From Straminergon stramineum (Eukaryota > Streptophyta > Bryopsida > Hypnales > Calliergonaceae), in the NCBI GenBank assembly GCA_963920665.1, contig OY987269.1, positions 14,076,501-14,140,500 of the forward strand: DNA of 64,000 bases, in the 5' to 3' direction. Shown piece by piece: positions 36,451 to 47,199 of this stretch (its first letter is position 1; the number at the start of each line of letters is the position of its first letter). Made by a program: the position numbers and the translations under genes. The notes under the pieces were generated by a model that saw nothing but the letters and a program-made list of their open reading frames with translations, did no database searches and was not told the origin of the DNA.

Positions 36451-37766
36451 CAACAGAGCTAGGGCAGAATTGAAGCGCCTGCAGCAGTCAGAGCCGTGAG
36501 TCAGAGGGAAAGACAGAGAGGCAGCGCATCAATTCGATCATCCTCGAGATCTGCAGACTCTGATGTTCTTAAGAATTCGATCGAGTTCAGGAACCGCCAT
36601 AGCCACCGTTTCTTCTTCCTTAGCTTCTCCCTAGTCCCCTAGCCTAGCTATCCGGCGCTCACACTTCATCTCTTTCATTCCGAGTCTGTTATTGTCCTTT
36701 TTACTGTTTCTTCTGGCAACAAAGCTTACATGAGCAGACTGCACTTCTCATAGCCGTTCCTTCTAATATCATATAAGCTAGCCCAAGTACTGCAGTCCGG
36801 TTTCATTATGTGCCTAAAGGAGAGTCGTTGGAGGGAAGAAAAGCCGCTCTTTAGCTCTTGCTGCCGGGGTGTTAGTGAGGATCATTGTTTAGTTTGTGGA
36901 CGGGAGTTGGAAGGACTTCGTTGTTGCCCTGAAAAGGCGACAGCAACCAGGGAGGCTTAGGTTTTGTAGTATAAGTTCCATTTCGCATGTTTGTTGAGTC
37001 AAGAGACTTTGAGTTGTAGAGTTTGTTGTGGTACAGGTTAGTCGTGCTGCGTGCGCGATGAGCTCGAGGCTCTTAGTTGAGTGAGTGCGGCATTAGTTAG
37101 TGATGACTGTAGGTTCTCACGTTCGGCCCTATACGTGTGATCTCTGCATTGTGTGCGTGTGGTTTACACGTCCTCTTGTGAGACGAGCCTTGTGAGACTT
37201 GTACCTACCCTGGCCACGTTTCTTCCATTGTTCGTTTAGCTAGCTGTAGGACGTAATAGTATGGAACTTTGAACATCTCAAGGGATTTTTAGCGGCTTTT
37301 CTTCTTCTCTTAGGTCGCCGCAGCAGGTCCGTACTTCACTAGAGAAAGAGATGTGACAGCTGAATGCGAACGTCCTATTGAGTATTTTTCAGTTCTGATG
37401 TTCTATAAAATCTAACATGTAGAGTGATTTTAGAATTCTTGTTTTCTTTCTGTCAGTAGGTCTCTGAAGAAGGTTCATATTCCACCAAAGAAAGAGATGC
37501 GCGATAGAGCTGAATGTGGAAGTGCTGCGGGATACTGAATTATCCAATTTCCGTTCTTCATTCTTGATAGTCTACAGCATTGAACACATCTCACTATATA
37601 TCTTTCTTTGGTGGAATATCGGGATAGTATACAGCATTGCAAACATCTCTCAACAGATCTTTGAAAGGCTTTCCTCCTAGAAGGAAGGGATGCGTGCTAG
37701 AGCTGAAAGTGCTGTTCTGTAGCTTTGATGTTGGTTACATTTTCGAAACGCGCGTCGAAATCTGAA
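36451..37766 (+). promoter_or_regulatory. Long GC-richer leader/promoter region of the secreted-protein gene
   Basis: Base composition rises relative to the flanks from about 36.4 kb. The region holds short upstream frames (for example 36563-36634, 23 codons) and three diverged direct repeats around AAGAGATG..GAGCTGAA (about 37345, 37490, 37683). The perfect 19-bp inverted repeat 37477-37495/37601-37619 lies inside. The transcription start and possible leader introns could not be placed. Confidence 0.4.
37477..37619. repeat. Perfect 19-bp inverted repeat in the gene leader
   Basis: ATATTCCACCAAAGAAAGA (37477-37495) and its exact complement TCTTTCTTTGGTGGAATAT (37601-37619) enclose 105 bases. 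In RNA this would form a 19-bp stem. It does not extend beyond 19 bp on either side. Confidence 0.85.
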
Positions 37767-38177
37767 ATGGCGACACTTTTTTGGTTCCTTTCAATGTCGA
37801 TGATGCTGGCAGCAGTCCACGCTCATCAACCAGGTCCAAAGCTGAGCTTCTACAACTACTCCGGAATGCAGGCTACCATTAGCTGCATGGACCACCCGCC
37901 AACAATCTTGGAAGCCGGGAAGACCTCCTCCATTCCGCTCACTCGTGGCGATCAAGCGTGCATCGTGACACTCAAGGACGGGGAGCATGCCTCTGTAGAA
38001 ATTGACAGGATGTTACCGAGGTCTTCCATCTCTGGCCTCTCTGTTTCGGTGGATATCAACGACTCGTACCTTTTCTTCGCTCTGGACGAGACGGTCCATC
38101 ATCAATATGTGAACTACCAAAATAGTAAGGGTGAGCGTATCCAGATCCAGAGGTCCTCCGATCTTCAACTGTGGTGA
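37767..38177 (+). CDS. Small secreted protein of unknown function
   Basis: An intronless frame of 136 residues from the Met at 37767. An upstream in-frame Met at 37725 would add 14 polar residues. The later start is preferred because it puts a signal peptide at the N-terminus (ATLFWFLSMSMMLAAVHA, cleavage likely near the Ala-His pair) and has a good GAAATGGCG context. The mature part of about 115 residues has two cysteines (in ISCMDH and QACIVTL) that could form one disulphide, possible N-glycosylation sites NYS and NDS, and alternating hydrophobic stretches suggesting a beta-rich fold. No family was recognised. Codon composition is richer in G and C than the surroundings, supporting real coding. 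The TGA stop lies at 38175-38177. Extracellular location is inferred only from the leader. Confidence 0.7.
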   Translation: MATLFWFLSMSMMLAAVHAHQPGPKLSFYNYSGMQATISCMDHPPTILEAGKTSSIPLTRGDQACIVTLKDGEHASVEIDRMLPRSSISGLSVSVDINDSYLFFALDETVHHQYVNYQNSKGERIQIQRSSDLQLW

Positions 38178-39969
38178 GTTCTGCCACCCCTGCTCCATAA
38201 TCCGTGAAGAACTTCTGCATCTTACTACGGTGTGTCCATGTCTAGTCCAGAGAAATCCAATGACAAACGCATTCTAGAGTCTAGGTTTCTTGATCTTCGT
38301 AATTGTTTCCCTTTTTCAGCATTCCCTTAGGCATATTTAACAACATTTAATGAGAAATAGAAAATTAATAATAGAGAGGGCTGAAGAGTTTCTCTTCTTC
38401 GCTAGCATCATTCCTAGGAAGATATTAGATTGAGATGGCCTTTGATTTATCTCAATAGCATGGCAGATCCTGATCTGTCGCGTCTGTGTGTTACCTTCGG
38501 TCGTGTTTGAAGTTAAATGATATCTTATCAAAATACTAATTTTATTAGGTTGTAGTTGAATATCCTATACTAATTATTTTTTGCTAAGGTGTCCATTTCA
38601 AATTTTAAACTTTTAGTGTTTTGGAGATGAGGTTGTGGAAATAAGACTCAAATACCCTATATCTTAGGGGATATCTCATTTGAAGTTCATTTAAAAAATT
38701 TGTAGAGTAGATTTGGCGCAGTCTTAAATACGCTGTTAACTTCATGTGTTTCAAGCTCATATTTCTCCATGACCTCCACTGTAGACTTGACACCCGAAAG
38801 GGGATTCGAAGACTGTGAATCACTTCCGGAGTTCTAACATCCTCCTCATGTAACATAATAATCTTTCAATTTGTAAGTGATATTGTTGTATTATCTTTTT
38901 CTATGTGATCCATAGAATGTTTGGTTTGAATTTGAACAGTTACAATTTTTGAAACATTAATAAAAATGATCAAAACTTGGGCTTTTTGTTTAATTTTGAG
39001 TGAACTCCTAGAAACTCATCGAAGCCTTTGGGCGTAAAGGGTTAACGGTTTAAGACGAAAAATATTTTCAAGGAGTATTTTTTGGCTTAATGTCGCCTGC
39101 TCCAGGTCTGCGGAAGAGTCGGCAGATGAATGAATTTTCAAGCGATGCTTACTGTCTGGAGCATTTCTCGCGCTCCTACATCAAGATTCAAGGAGAATCA
39201 TCAAAGTGGTGGAGGAGTGGTTACTAAATGACTGCGTGCAAGCCGGGAGCAGTTAAGGTTTCAAATTTGTGTTTCGAATCGTGAGCATTTTCTGCGAGTC
39301 TTAACAGGTTTCCAATGTCCACTGTGGCTGCCCAAGGTTGGTTAATGTTTGCTGCAACTTGTCAAACGCATGGTATCATTGACGTTTAGAATTCCATACT
39401 TCTGACCTAGGTTAGAAATTCTAAACCACTCGAGGAATTTGACGTCTGTCACTAAATTTTTGATTTGAAGACTGTACATTCAGGATTATCAGACCTAAAG
39501 CCTGGAGCTAGGACATTCATGTCTCACTGAAGTGAGTAGGAATTGAAGGTATTTCAGAGCATCAATTCTTTGAAGAACAGATTTGCACGGAATGTTTTCA
39601 TTCTTCTACTTTGGAAGAATGCAGAGCTTCCAGGGTACTTCGGAGTTATGGATGCGTCAATTGTTTTCAAAAGCTGTTGCATTTCGGCATCTTTAAAGTG
39701 TCTTTTGAACTTTTGTACAAGGCTTTGACCTATGCATATGGGAACGGGTGAGATTTGATTCACATCATATTATTCTTGAAAAGAGTGTGAACTGTAGTTG
39801 CCATGCATGCTTGAACAAGTGGAGCAACCAGAGCATATCTGAGGCTCTCACGTTGTAGACTAGGCATATTTGTATTCAGGGTTATATCAAAAGAACAACC
39901 GCTGCGAACACTGGTTTGTCCGACTTGCGAGGGGCCGAGGGTCGATAACCCCTAAGCGCCCCGACATCC
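38178..39969. other. 3' flank and spacer, no further gene
   Basis: Presumably the 3' untranslated region, then ordinary sequence. Short frames at 38605-38856 (minus) and 39543-39763 lack any recognisable family. Confidence 0.45.
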
Positions 39970-40790
39970 ACTTTCTGGACGATGACGACCGAATTGAAAC
40001 TCAAGTTACATCCTCGTCATTGTTGCTTCCTTGGATGAAAGCCGTATACCTTAAGAAGTTGTCCTATCTAGTGTTTGGATATGGCTCTACTGTAGTATAT
40101 AATTTTCTATTTTTCTAAAAATAAAAAACTTGAAGTATGGCAGCTAGTGACCAAGCCAAAATTGCATTGATATTAATTCAAAACTGGATTTGCAAAGTAG
40201 GGTTCACACATTTTAACCCCTAAATGCCCAAGGCACCCAAATGTGTTCTGTGGAAAAACTTTGTAGCACAGTAAAGCCCTACAAAATTGTAATTTTCAGT
40301 AGTTTATATTTTTGGAGAATATTTTTGAAGTCCAGTTTGAGGATCAAAAAGTTGATCCTATAAAGAAATTATTACCAATTCAAAAGAAATTGGTATACCA
40401 TATGAAAATGTTCACTTTTAGTTCAATTTAGAGCAAATTCCAGAAAGCTTCTAACAGGCCTTGGGCATTTAGGGATTAATAGCACAATAATTTTCAAAAA
40501 ATCGATTTTAATGAAGTCTACTCTGAAAATGAAAATATTTCTCGTCTATTCAAGTTGATAAATAATTTTCTAACTGCCAGTCAAATTTTATTTATTTTTA
40601 AATGGAGGTGATCATTGCATTGGTGAGTGTAACCATATGGATGAGATGAAAAAGTCAGTTTACAACATTTACTTGTATACCAGTTTCGATACATTCTGAC
40701 GAATAGTGTTTGATAATGTTTTCTTGAAAACTGCGATTCGTGAGAAGAGACTGCACGTCTAGGGCTTAATGTGTCTGTAAATTTTTGGTA
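39970..40790 (+). repeat. Dispersed repeat R2, copy 2 (occupied by a MITE)
   Basis: It aligns with 47210-48025: GAATTGAAACTCA near 39990, AGTTGTCCTATCTAG near 40056, CAAAATTGCATTGA near 40158, then after the MITE ATTTTCAAAAAATCG near 40490 and GTAACCATATGGATGA near 40629. Its continuity is broken exactly at TTAA by the 267-bp element. Confidence 0.75.
40213..40479 (-). mobile_element. TTAA-flanked MITE inserted in repeat R2
   Basis: It begins TTAACCCCTAAATGCCCAAG and ends CTTGGGCATTTAGGGATTAA, giving inverted ends of about 22 bp with TTAA at both borders. Read inverted, its two halves match the two ends of the 646-bp element at 57622-58267 (for example CCAATTTCTTTTGAATTG and CTCCAAAAATATAAACTA), so it is an internally deleted derivative. 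The related repeat at 29787 has a single TTAA at this point. Confidence 0.9.
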
Positions 40791-43700
40791 AACTGGCGCC
40801 ACTGAAGAATTGGATCTTTTGGACTTTGTTGCCACACGAAAATAGTTCAGCTTACACTAAATGTGGTGTTTTGCTTAGTGGCAGTGACTGCCACTTTTGG
40901 GTGCATTGTGACAAACTGCTAGTTTCTGAGAAAACCATACATTACTTTCAAAGGGGGTGTCCGTGTCATTTCCCTATTGACTGTACAAGTTTTACACATT
41001 CAGAAAGGGGTGTCCGTGTCATTTTTCTACTAAATGTAGAACTTATACATTCAAAAAAAAATTCAAAGATAGACATTTAGTTTTTCTTTAAAGAGAGCTT
41101 CAAAATTCTCATTGGAAAGTATTCCAAAAATCTCTAAAATATTGAACCCTAAAATTGTATTGAAGATCATGGACGATGTTGTTGGACACCTTTGGTAGCA
41201 ATGCAACCTCTCCAAACTTCTGGCGCAATTTTCAGAATGCAAACACACAAGGACCCCTCTAGACAAGCAAAGAAAAACTAAATGAAAACAAGTGATAGCC
41301 TCAAACCCAAATCTCTCAAACAATCTCATCTTTGAAGGAATCACAAGTGTGCAGTCATTACACAAACAGCCTGCACAAAGCCAACGAACTAATCACTTCG
41401 CATTTTTTTAGATTTCTAGATTCAAATCCTACAAGTGATAGCATTTATCCATGATCACTTGGAAGATTTCAAAAACATGCATTTCCAAGAAGCCTTACAA
41501 TAGTGTACACAAAGTCTTCCATATTGATTCTCTATCTTTGAATTACAGTGACTAATAGAAGTTTTCTGGCTAGGGTTTCCAATAAAACCAATTAGACATT
41601 TCCACTACTATTCTGGTTTAACTAAAGATGTTCACTCAAGCCAGCAATAGCTTACACTACAAAAACAAGGAAATTTCCAATTTTCCATCCAACCACCTCC
41701 TAGATCACAACTACTAACAATTAAACCCTAAATCTCCAATAAACCATCCAATAGACTCCTCAACCACAAATTCTGACAATTAAACTCAAAATCCTCAAAA
41801 CCCAGAATCATAACCCTAAACAAAACATTGTAAGCAATTACAAAACTCAAAATGGGGATAAAACCCTACTTATCAAATCAAGATGCTGAATAACAAGTGC
41901 AGATCTGGAGTACATTGAGTTTTTTCAATTCCATGATCATTTCAATTTGCAAACCTCCAAGAAATAGCAATTGAAATCCTAATATTGTCAATACCATAAG
42001 CACTTGAGTGGCCCGGATCATCTCTCAAGGTGGCACAAGATATCAACGGCGTATTATTTTTGAAGATCAACGGCAGTGAGCGGGGGTTCACATTTTTCTT
42101 TGTGCAGATCGACAATGTCTGTGAAGACCAACAACATTTTTCTTTTTGAAGATCAACGGCAAGGAAAGGGGGACCAATATTTTTTGAAACAATCGATGGT
42201 AGGGTTTTTTCCAATGAGGGGAGGGAGGTAGGCACAGAGGTGCCAGCCACTTTCGGATGCATTGTTCAGCCTACACTAAATTAAATGTATGCCAGAATTG
42301 TGACTCCTGTAAATGACTTGCATGTGCTAGTAGTTTGATTCATTTGAGTTGAAGTCAACCAATAAATGGAATGTGAAAGAAAAATGTAGAGTAGGTTCTT
42401 TGAGATAGTTAACTATATCCGGTGATCACAGTTGGGAAAAACATTTTAAACATAGTTGCCAAATTTTTATGAAAATTGTATTCACATCTTTTGGAGAATG
42501 GCCCCCCCCCAAAAAAAATAATAAACTCAAAATGTTCGTAGTTCTTTGTAGATTACTTTATTGTGTGAAAGAGAATGTTGATCTTGACATTCAAATAGAA
42601 TACCTCAAGCCCTAATGAGTCATGTGATGATTTTAAAGATCAATATCAAAAGAATTATGATCTTTCATCTACTTTATTTAGAGAGTTCTTTAAGTGTCTT
42701 TGTTGTAGATAGTGTTAGAAATTATTGAGGTATAATTGATTTTTGTGCATATGAAAACATTTCATTTTACAATAATAGAAGATGCCTCATATTCTCTCTA
42801 TCCAGAAATGATTGTCCATAATATCTAAAAGAGATGTCCAAAAATGATTGTCTAATACTTCAAATTTACTTTCACGAAGACACAATTCATAATATAGTTA
42901 GTATATTACAATTATAATTTCAATTAAATGAAGATATAATTCATGAAATGGTGAGTTTTAGTGACACAAGTTGCTTACAACAACTTGCACACGAGCTACT
43001 AACGAGGAATCTAAGTCGAAGCTACCTTCACAAAATCTACAAACAATACAAAGACAAGATGGAAAACCAATGCGTTGTTATATTGAGTGTTCATTTTTGG
43101 TGGGAAATCATAAACCACTAAGTGATGTATCGTGTATCAGTGAAGTTGATGCCTGAACTTTCCTCCTTTAAGAAGTTTGTGCTATAAACATGATATAGTC
43201 ATTTTTGCAAACCAACAAGAAAACTAGGTGATAATCTACTTATTTGCATTCATTACTTTACTAAATTCTCAAGTATCACCTCAATCTTGGGAAAATGTAT
43301 GTCATCAAACAATCATTTTGGGATAGAGGAAGTAGTATTTTTTGCAAACTTTTAGCTACTTTTTCTAGATAATTTTTTCCTTGAAAGTAATAATTTTTTA
43401 AACTCGAATTGTAGTATTGAATGGAGAGTTATTAATTTGTAGTCATTCCAACTTATAAACCCTAAAATTGGATATTTTACTATAATTTGAAATTGAGGTT
43501 CATAGGCACAATCTAGTGATGTTCAATGTATAGTGTCAGATGTAGAATTGATTTAGAAGTTAAGATTGTTTTCTTAACAATATACTCCCTCAACCCTTGC
43601 TAGTTTGGAAAGTCCAATTTGAGTTTCCACATAGTGTTTTGTGTGTATTTGACACATCAATAGATGATTAGTGCAGTGATAAAATTTGTATTCATGTTGA

Positions 43701-44790
43701 ACCATGTTCATTATTTTTCATATGTAATTTTTTTTAAATGGATGTGTTTAGAGTGAATTACAAGAGTCCAAATATTTGAGGACGTATTTCAATTTGTAAC
43801 ATTTTATTTGATAAAATTCAAAAATTTAGGAAATTGTAGTACATGATTTCAAAATGAATTTTCATTCACTTTACTATGTATGCAACATTTGCAAGAAGAG
43901 AATCAAAATTGTTGTCTTGCAAAAGTTTAGAGAAAGGTTTATGAAAAGTAAAAGAAATGACTTTCTAACTTCAAGAAAACATTTTAATTATGGGACGTGA
44001 ATTTTTTGGTTGTTTTTAGCTTGACAACAAGGCAAGGCTATTCCTATAATGTAGTTCTTCCCTATTCACATATAAATGAAGGTATCCTTGACAACAATAA
44101 TTGTGGAACTTGAGCTAAATAGACTCTTCTAGTATACCAATCACTATAAGTGGTTGGAATTATTTCCTTTTTTGAAAGCACTATGAAACTTACCAATGGC
44201 AATATTGCCTTTCAAAAACCCAATCAAAATTTTTTTTCTAATTCCAACACAACATGGAAGTTTGTTCTTAGGATGGATTGAAAAAGTCTCACCACTTCAT
44301 CCTTTTGAAGACACTTATTCCATGATACATAGGTTTTTTCCTAAAACCTCAATATTCTTTTCTTCACTTATATGAAAGGCATCTGGCTTGATTCAATTAA
44401 GAATGTATACTAACAAACTACCCCCAAACGTGGGAGCCCCAACTTCAGAACTTCCTAGCCATCCAATGCTTCTCAACAAATTAAATTAAATTCACTCCCA
44501 TAGATTATCCCAATCCCCCCAAGGCTAGAGTGATCCCACCCCCTCACTCACCCCTCTAAAACATTCCAAGGGTGCACAGTAAAAAAAAAAGACCCCCTTT
44601 TTGTGCTTTATGAATTTATCTTCTACACTTTCCCTAGCTAATGTGGGACCTCTAGATTCCAAATATAAATTCCAAATTTCCAAATTTCATCATGGTTGGA
44701 ATTTTTTTTAAATAGCATTTTTCCCATAGATAAAATAAAGGACAAGTAAGGGAGTTGGTTCCAAGGGGAATGGTTTAGGTTGGTTAACCT
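40791..44790. other. Spacer, no gene supported
   Basis: A 19-base near-palindrome (AGTGGCAGT, one base, ACTGCCACT) is at 40877-40895. A direct repeat of GGGGTGTCCGTGTCATT is at 40953 and 41006. A direct repeat of TTTTGAAGATCAACGGCA is at 42057 and 42144. A polyC/polyA tract is near 42502. 43.99-44.33 kb is a diverged copy of sequence at 61.1-61.35 kb. The 41063-41365 minus frame has no recognisable family and is not called. Confidence 0.45.
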
Positions 44791-45756
44791 TTAACCCCTC
44801 ACTACCAAAGGCCTAAACAACTCCAAAAACAACATTCCTTTTGAAGTATTACAAATATAAATTTCACTTAGTTATAGAGATCTCAACCGAACAATCTTGT
44901 AGTGCACTTGTTGTAGATGGTGTGCATCAAATTTGGTGTCATTTGACCACATAGTCTACAAGATTATAATGTTTTAGTCTTGAAAAAGGATGCTGAAATT
45001 TTTCCAAAAGCATATTTGAGGCAAAATTCGGTTTCAAAATCTACTCAAATGAAGAAACTTGAAACTATAAAGTGATTCAAAATCAGCATACAAACACATT
45101 GATGAAAAAAAATTCATTGAATTGACTCATTGTGTCAACAATATGGCTTTGAAATGTCAAAAAATAGCAAGAAAAGTTGCAAAAAACACATCAAAAACTG
45201 AACCTCCTTCTACTAAAATGCTTCTCAATCACTCATAATTTCTTGGATTGATATGAAATTTTATACACACAAACTAGACTAGTATGCACAACTTTTCCAA
45301 GAAAAATTATTAGAAACAAACATTGTATGAAGAAGAAAAAAGCTATAGAAGTTCATTGTAATCCAGAAATGTTGGGACTTTGAACTTTGTATTGCTCCTA
45401 GACATTCAAAACAATATGGATTGACATACAAATTCTACCACAATAATTAGACCTCAAGGGGAAAATAACCCAACAAATTTTATTGAAAAATAACATTAGA
45501 TGAAGGAGATACAAGCCCTCGAAGTTGCAACCATCAAATGGAGTTTGGAGAATTGAAATTGAACCTATGAACTTCAATTGGCTTCCAAAAATTCAGAAAA
45601 TATTGGATTAATCCTAAAATTTTACCACACAAACTAGAAAAGAGAGTGCAAATTTTCCAACAAGTTTTATTGAATTTGGACATCAAATGCAAAAATTACA
45701 GCACTTTGAGTTTTATTTAAGGACACTTTTTGTCCCCTTTGGCGGTGAGGGGTTAA
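44791..45756 (+). mobile_element. MITE chain 1, element 1 (966 bp)
   Basis: It starts TTAACCCCTCACTACCAAAG and ends CTTTGGCGGTGAGGGGTTAA, inverted ends of about 20 bp with TTAA at both borders. Its interior has three diverged direct units with ATACACACAAACTAGA, ACCACAATAATTAGA and ACCACACAAACTAGA at about 45270, 45437 and 45624. It is non-coding. It shares its right TTAA (45753-45756) with the next element. Confidence 0.88.
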
Positions 45757-45887
45757 ATGTTGACATGGACATTTTGTGTCAGATGGATGACTTCACTATA
45801 GACTATAGAAAAGTAGAATGCACCCATTGGTCCATTAATTGGAGCAATTTTACTAACTACCTTGGTCATGAGGGCTTCATCCTTTAA
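45753..45887 (+). mobile_element. MITE chain 1, element 2 (135 bp, short type)
   Basis: It runs from the shared TTAA at 45753 to TTAA at 45884. The block GATGGATGACTTCACTATAG and the distal CTTGGTCATGAGGGCTTC are shared with 58936-59077, about 57505-57618 and 59917-60030. This defines a short non-coding family. Confidence 0.85.
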
Positions 45888-46254
45888 CCCTTAAACGTCG
45901 ACACGGACGTTTTGTGTCCGATGGATGACAAAAATGGTTGTATTGGATGTAAGGAAGTGGTTTTTCATCCAATTTTTTTTGATAAATGTGAAGATGGAGA
46001 CATCCTCCATCATAGACAACCAAAAATAGCATCATTGAGTGCAACTATATTTCTGGTGCTGCAAATCGGAGCAAAAAGTCACGGAGATTGAGATACACGG
46101 TCTTAGAGCCCATACTGCCCTTCTTGTAAATTTCATGAGGGCACCCAATATTCATTTGCATGAATAGTACTTTTCTGCGGGGTCAGCACCTAATCTTGAA
46201 CAGTTTGAAGCCCGCCTTTTTCCCACGGTGACCAGTCCGACGTTTAAGGGTTAA
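45884..46254 (+). mobile_element. MITE chain 1, element 3 (371 bp)
   Basis: It begins TTAACCCTTAAACGTCGACA at 45884 and ends with CCGACGTTTAAGGGTTAA at 46254, inverted ends with TTAA borders. The outer 40 bases (GACGTTTTGTGTCCGATGG) relate it to the following shorter units. The interior is distinct. Confidence 0.88.
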
Positions 46255-46476
46255 TCTTTAAACGTTGAAATAGATGTTTTGTGTCTAATCGATGACAAAG
46301 AATCTCTCTATGTAGGACAGAACTACGACTATTTGTCCTCAGAATTTTGTGAGAAAAGGGTAAGTCTTCTACAATAATATGACTTCCAATGACTTTTTTT
46401 AAAATTTTTTTAATAGTAGATGATGTCACATGATTTGAAAAGGAAGGATTTCGATAGTTACCAATCTGTCCTTTAA
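46251..46476 (+). mobile_element. MITE chain 1, element 4 (226 bp)
   Basis: From the shared TTAA at 46251 (TTAATCTTTAAACGTTG) to TTAA at 46473. It contains TGTAGGACAGAACTACGAC and AGTAGATGATGTCACATGA, the same order as the units at 58264 and 58476. Confidence 0.85.
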
Positions 46477-46709
46477 CTCTTAAAGGACGGACTGGTGACC
46501 GTGGAAATCCTGGCTTTTGGAATTGTGTGACATCATCCACTTTAAAAAAGATCCAAAATATCCATTGGAGGTCAAACTACTATAGCAAATCTTCCCTTTC
46601 CACACCTAATTCCAAGGATGAATAGTTGCATTTCTGTCCTACTAGTAGGCAAGAGAATTCCTTGTCATCCATCGGCCACAAAACGGCTGTGTCAACGTTT
46701 AAGGGTTAA
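46473..46709 (-). mobile_element. MITE chain 1, element 5 (237 bp, inverted)
   Basis: An inverted copy of element 4's family, running from TTAA at 46473 to TTAA at 46706 with outer end AACGTTTAAGGGTTAA. Elements 4 and 5 meet tail to tail at the shared TTAA, creating the near-palindrome CCTTTAACTCTTAAAGG. Confidence 0.85.
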
Positions 46710-47199
46710 CAATGTTATGGAAGCAAACAAAACGAAAAGATCCTACCCTACTAGTAAGATAACTACAGTACAGTAGTAACCGAACAGTGATTAGGGTGGC
46801 TGACGGGTGTGTGCCTGTGGGGCAGAACTGACGGAAGGCCCGCCGGGCAGGCAGTTCAATCCTCTTGGGAGGCTTTGTGGGTTCATTTGGGATGGAGACT
46901 GTCGATTAAGCTTAGGCCCAAGCCTCCGTGGATTGATAACCCTCAAAAGACGTTCCATGTTCCCACTTGGTCAAACTTCATTAGCTTTCTACATATTAAC
47001 CCTCTTCAAGTTTTGGTGCTCCAAAGTCCAATTTCTACACTAAATAGGGGTATTAAGGAGACCAAAAAAAATCTAAGGGATTAATTGTAGAAATTTGTAG
47101 ATGTTTGAAACATGATGTATATCCCCCAGACACTTCAATAACTACTAATGTACAATAAAAGTAGATATTTATATAGTGTGGAATGTCGGTTATTTAGTA
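46710..47199. other. Spacer, no gene
   Basis: A small GC-richer patch at 46790-46900 (GGCCCGCCGGGCAGG) carries overlapping short frames in two phases without a recognisable family. No RNA gene fold was identified. Confidence 0.4.

Noticed and set aside
41063..42262. Minus-strand frames of about 100 codons
   Set aside because: No family, no splice context and AT-rich codon use like the spacer; not called as genes.
46244..46540. 98-codon open frame on the minus strand
   Set aside because: It spans the junction of two MITEs and is not preserved in related units.
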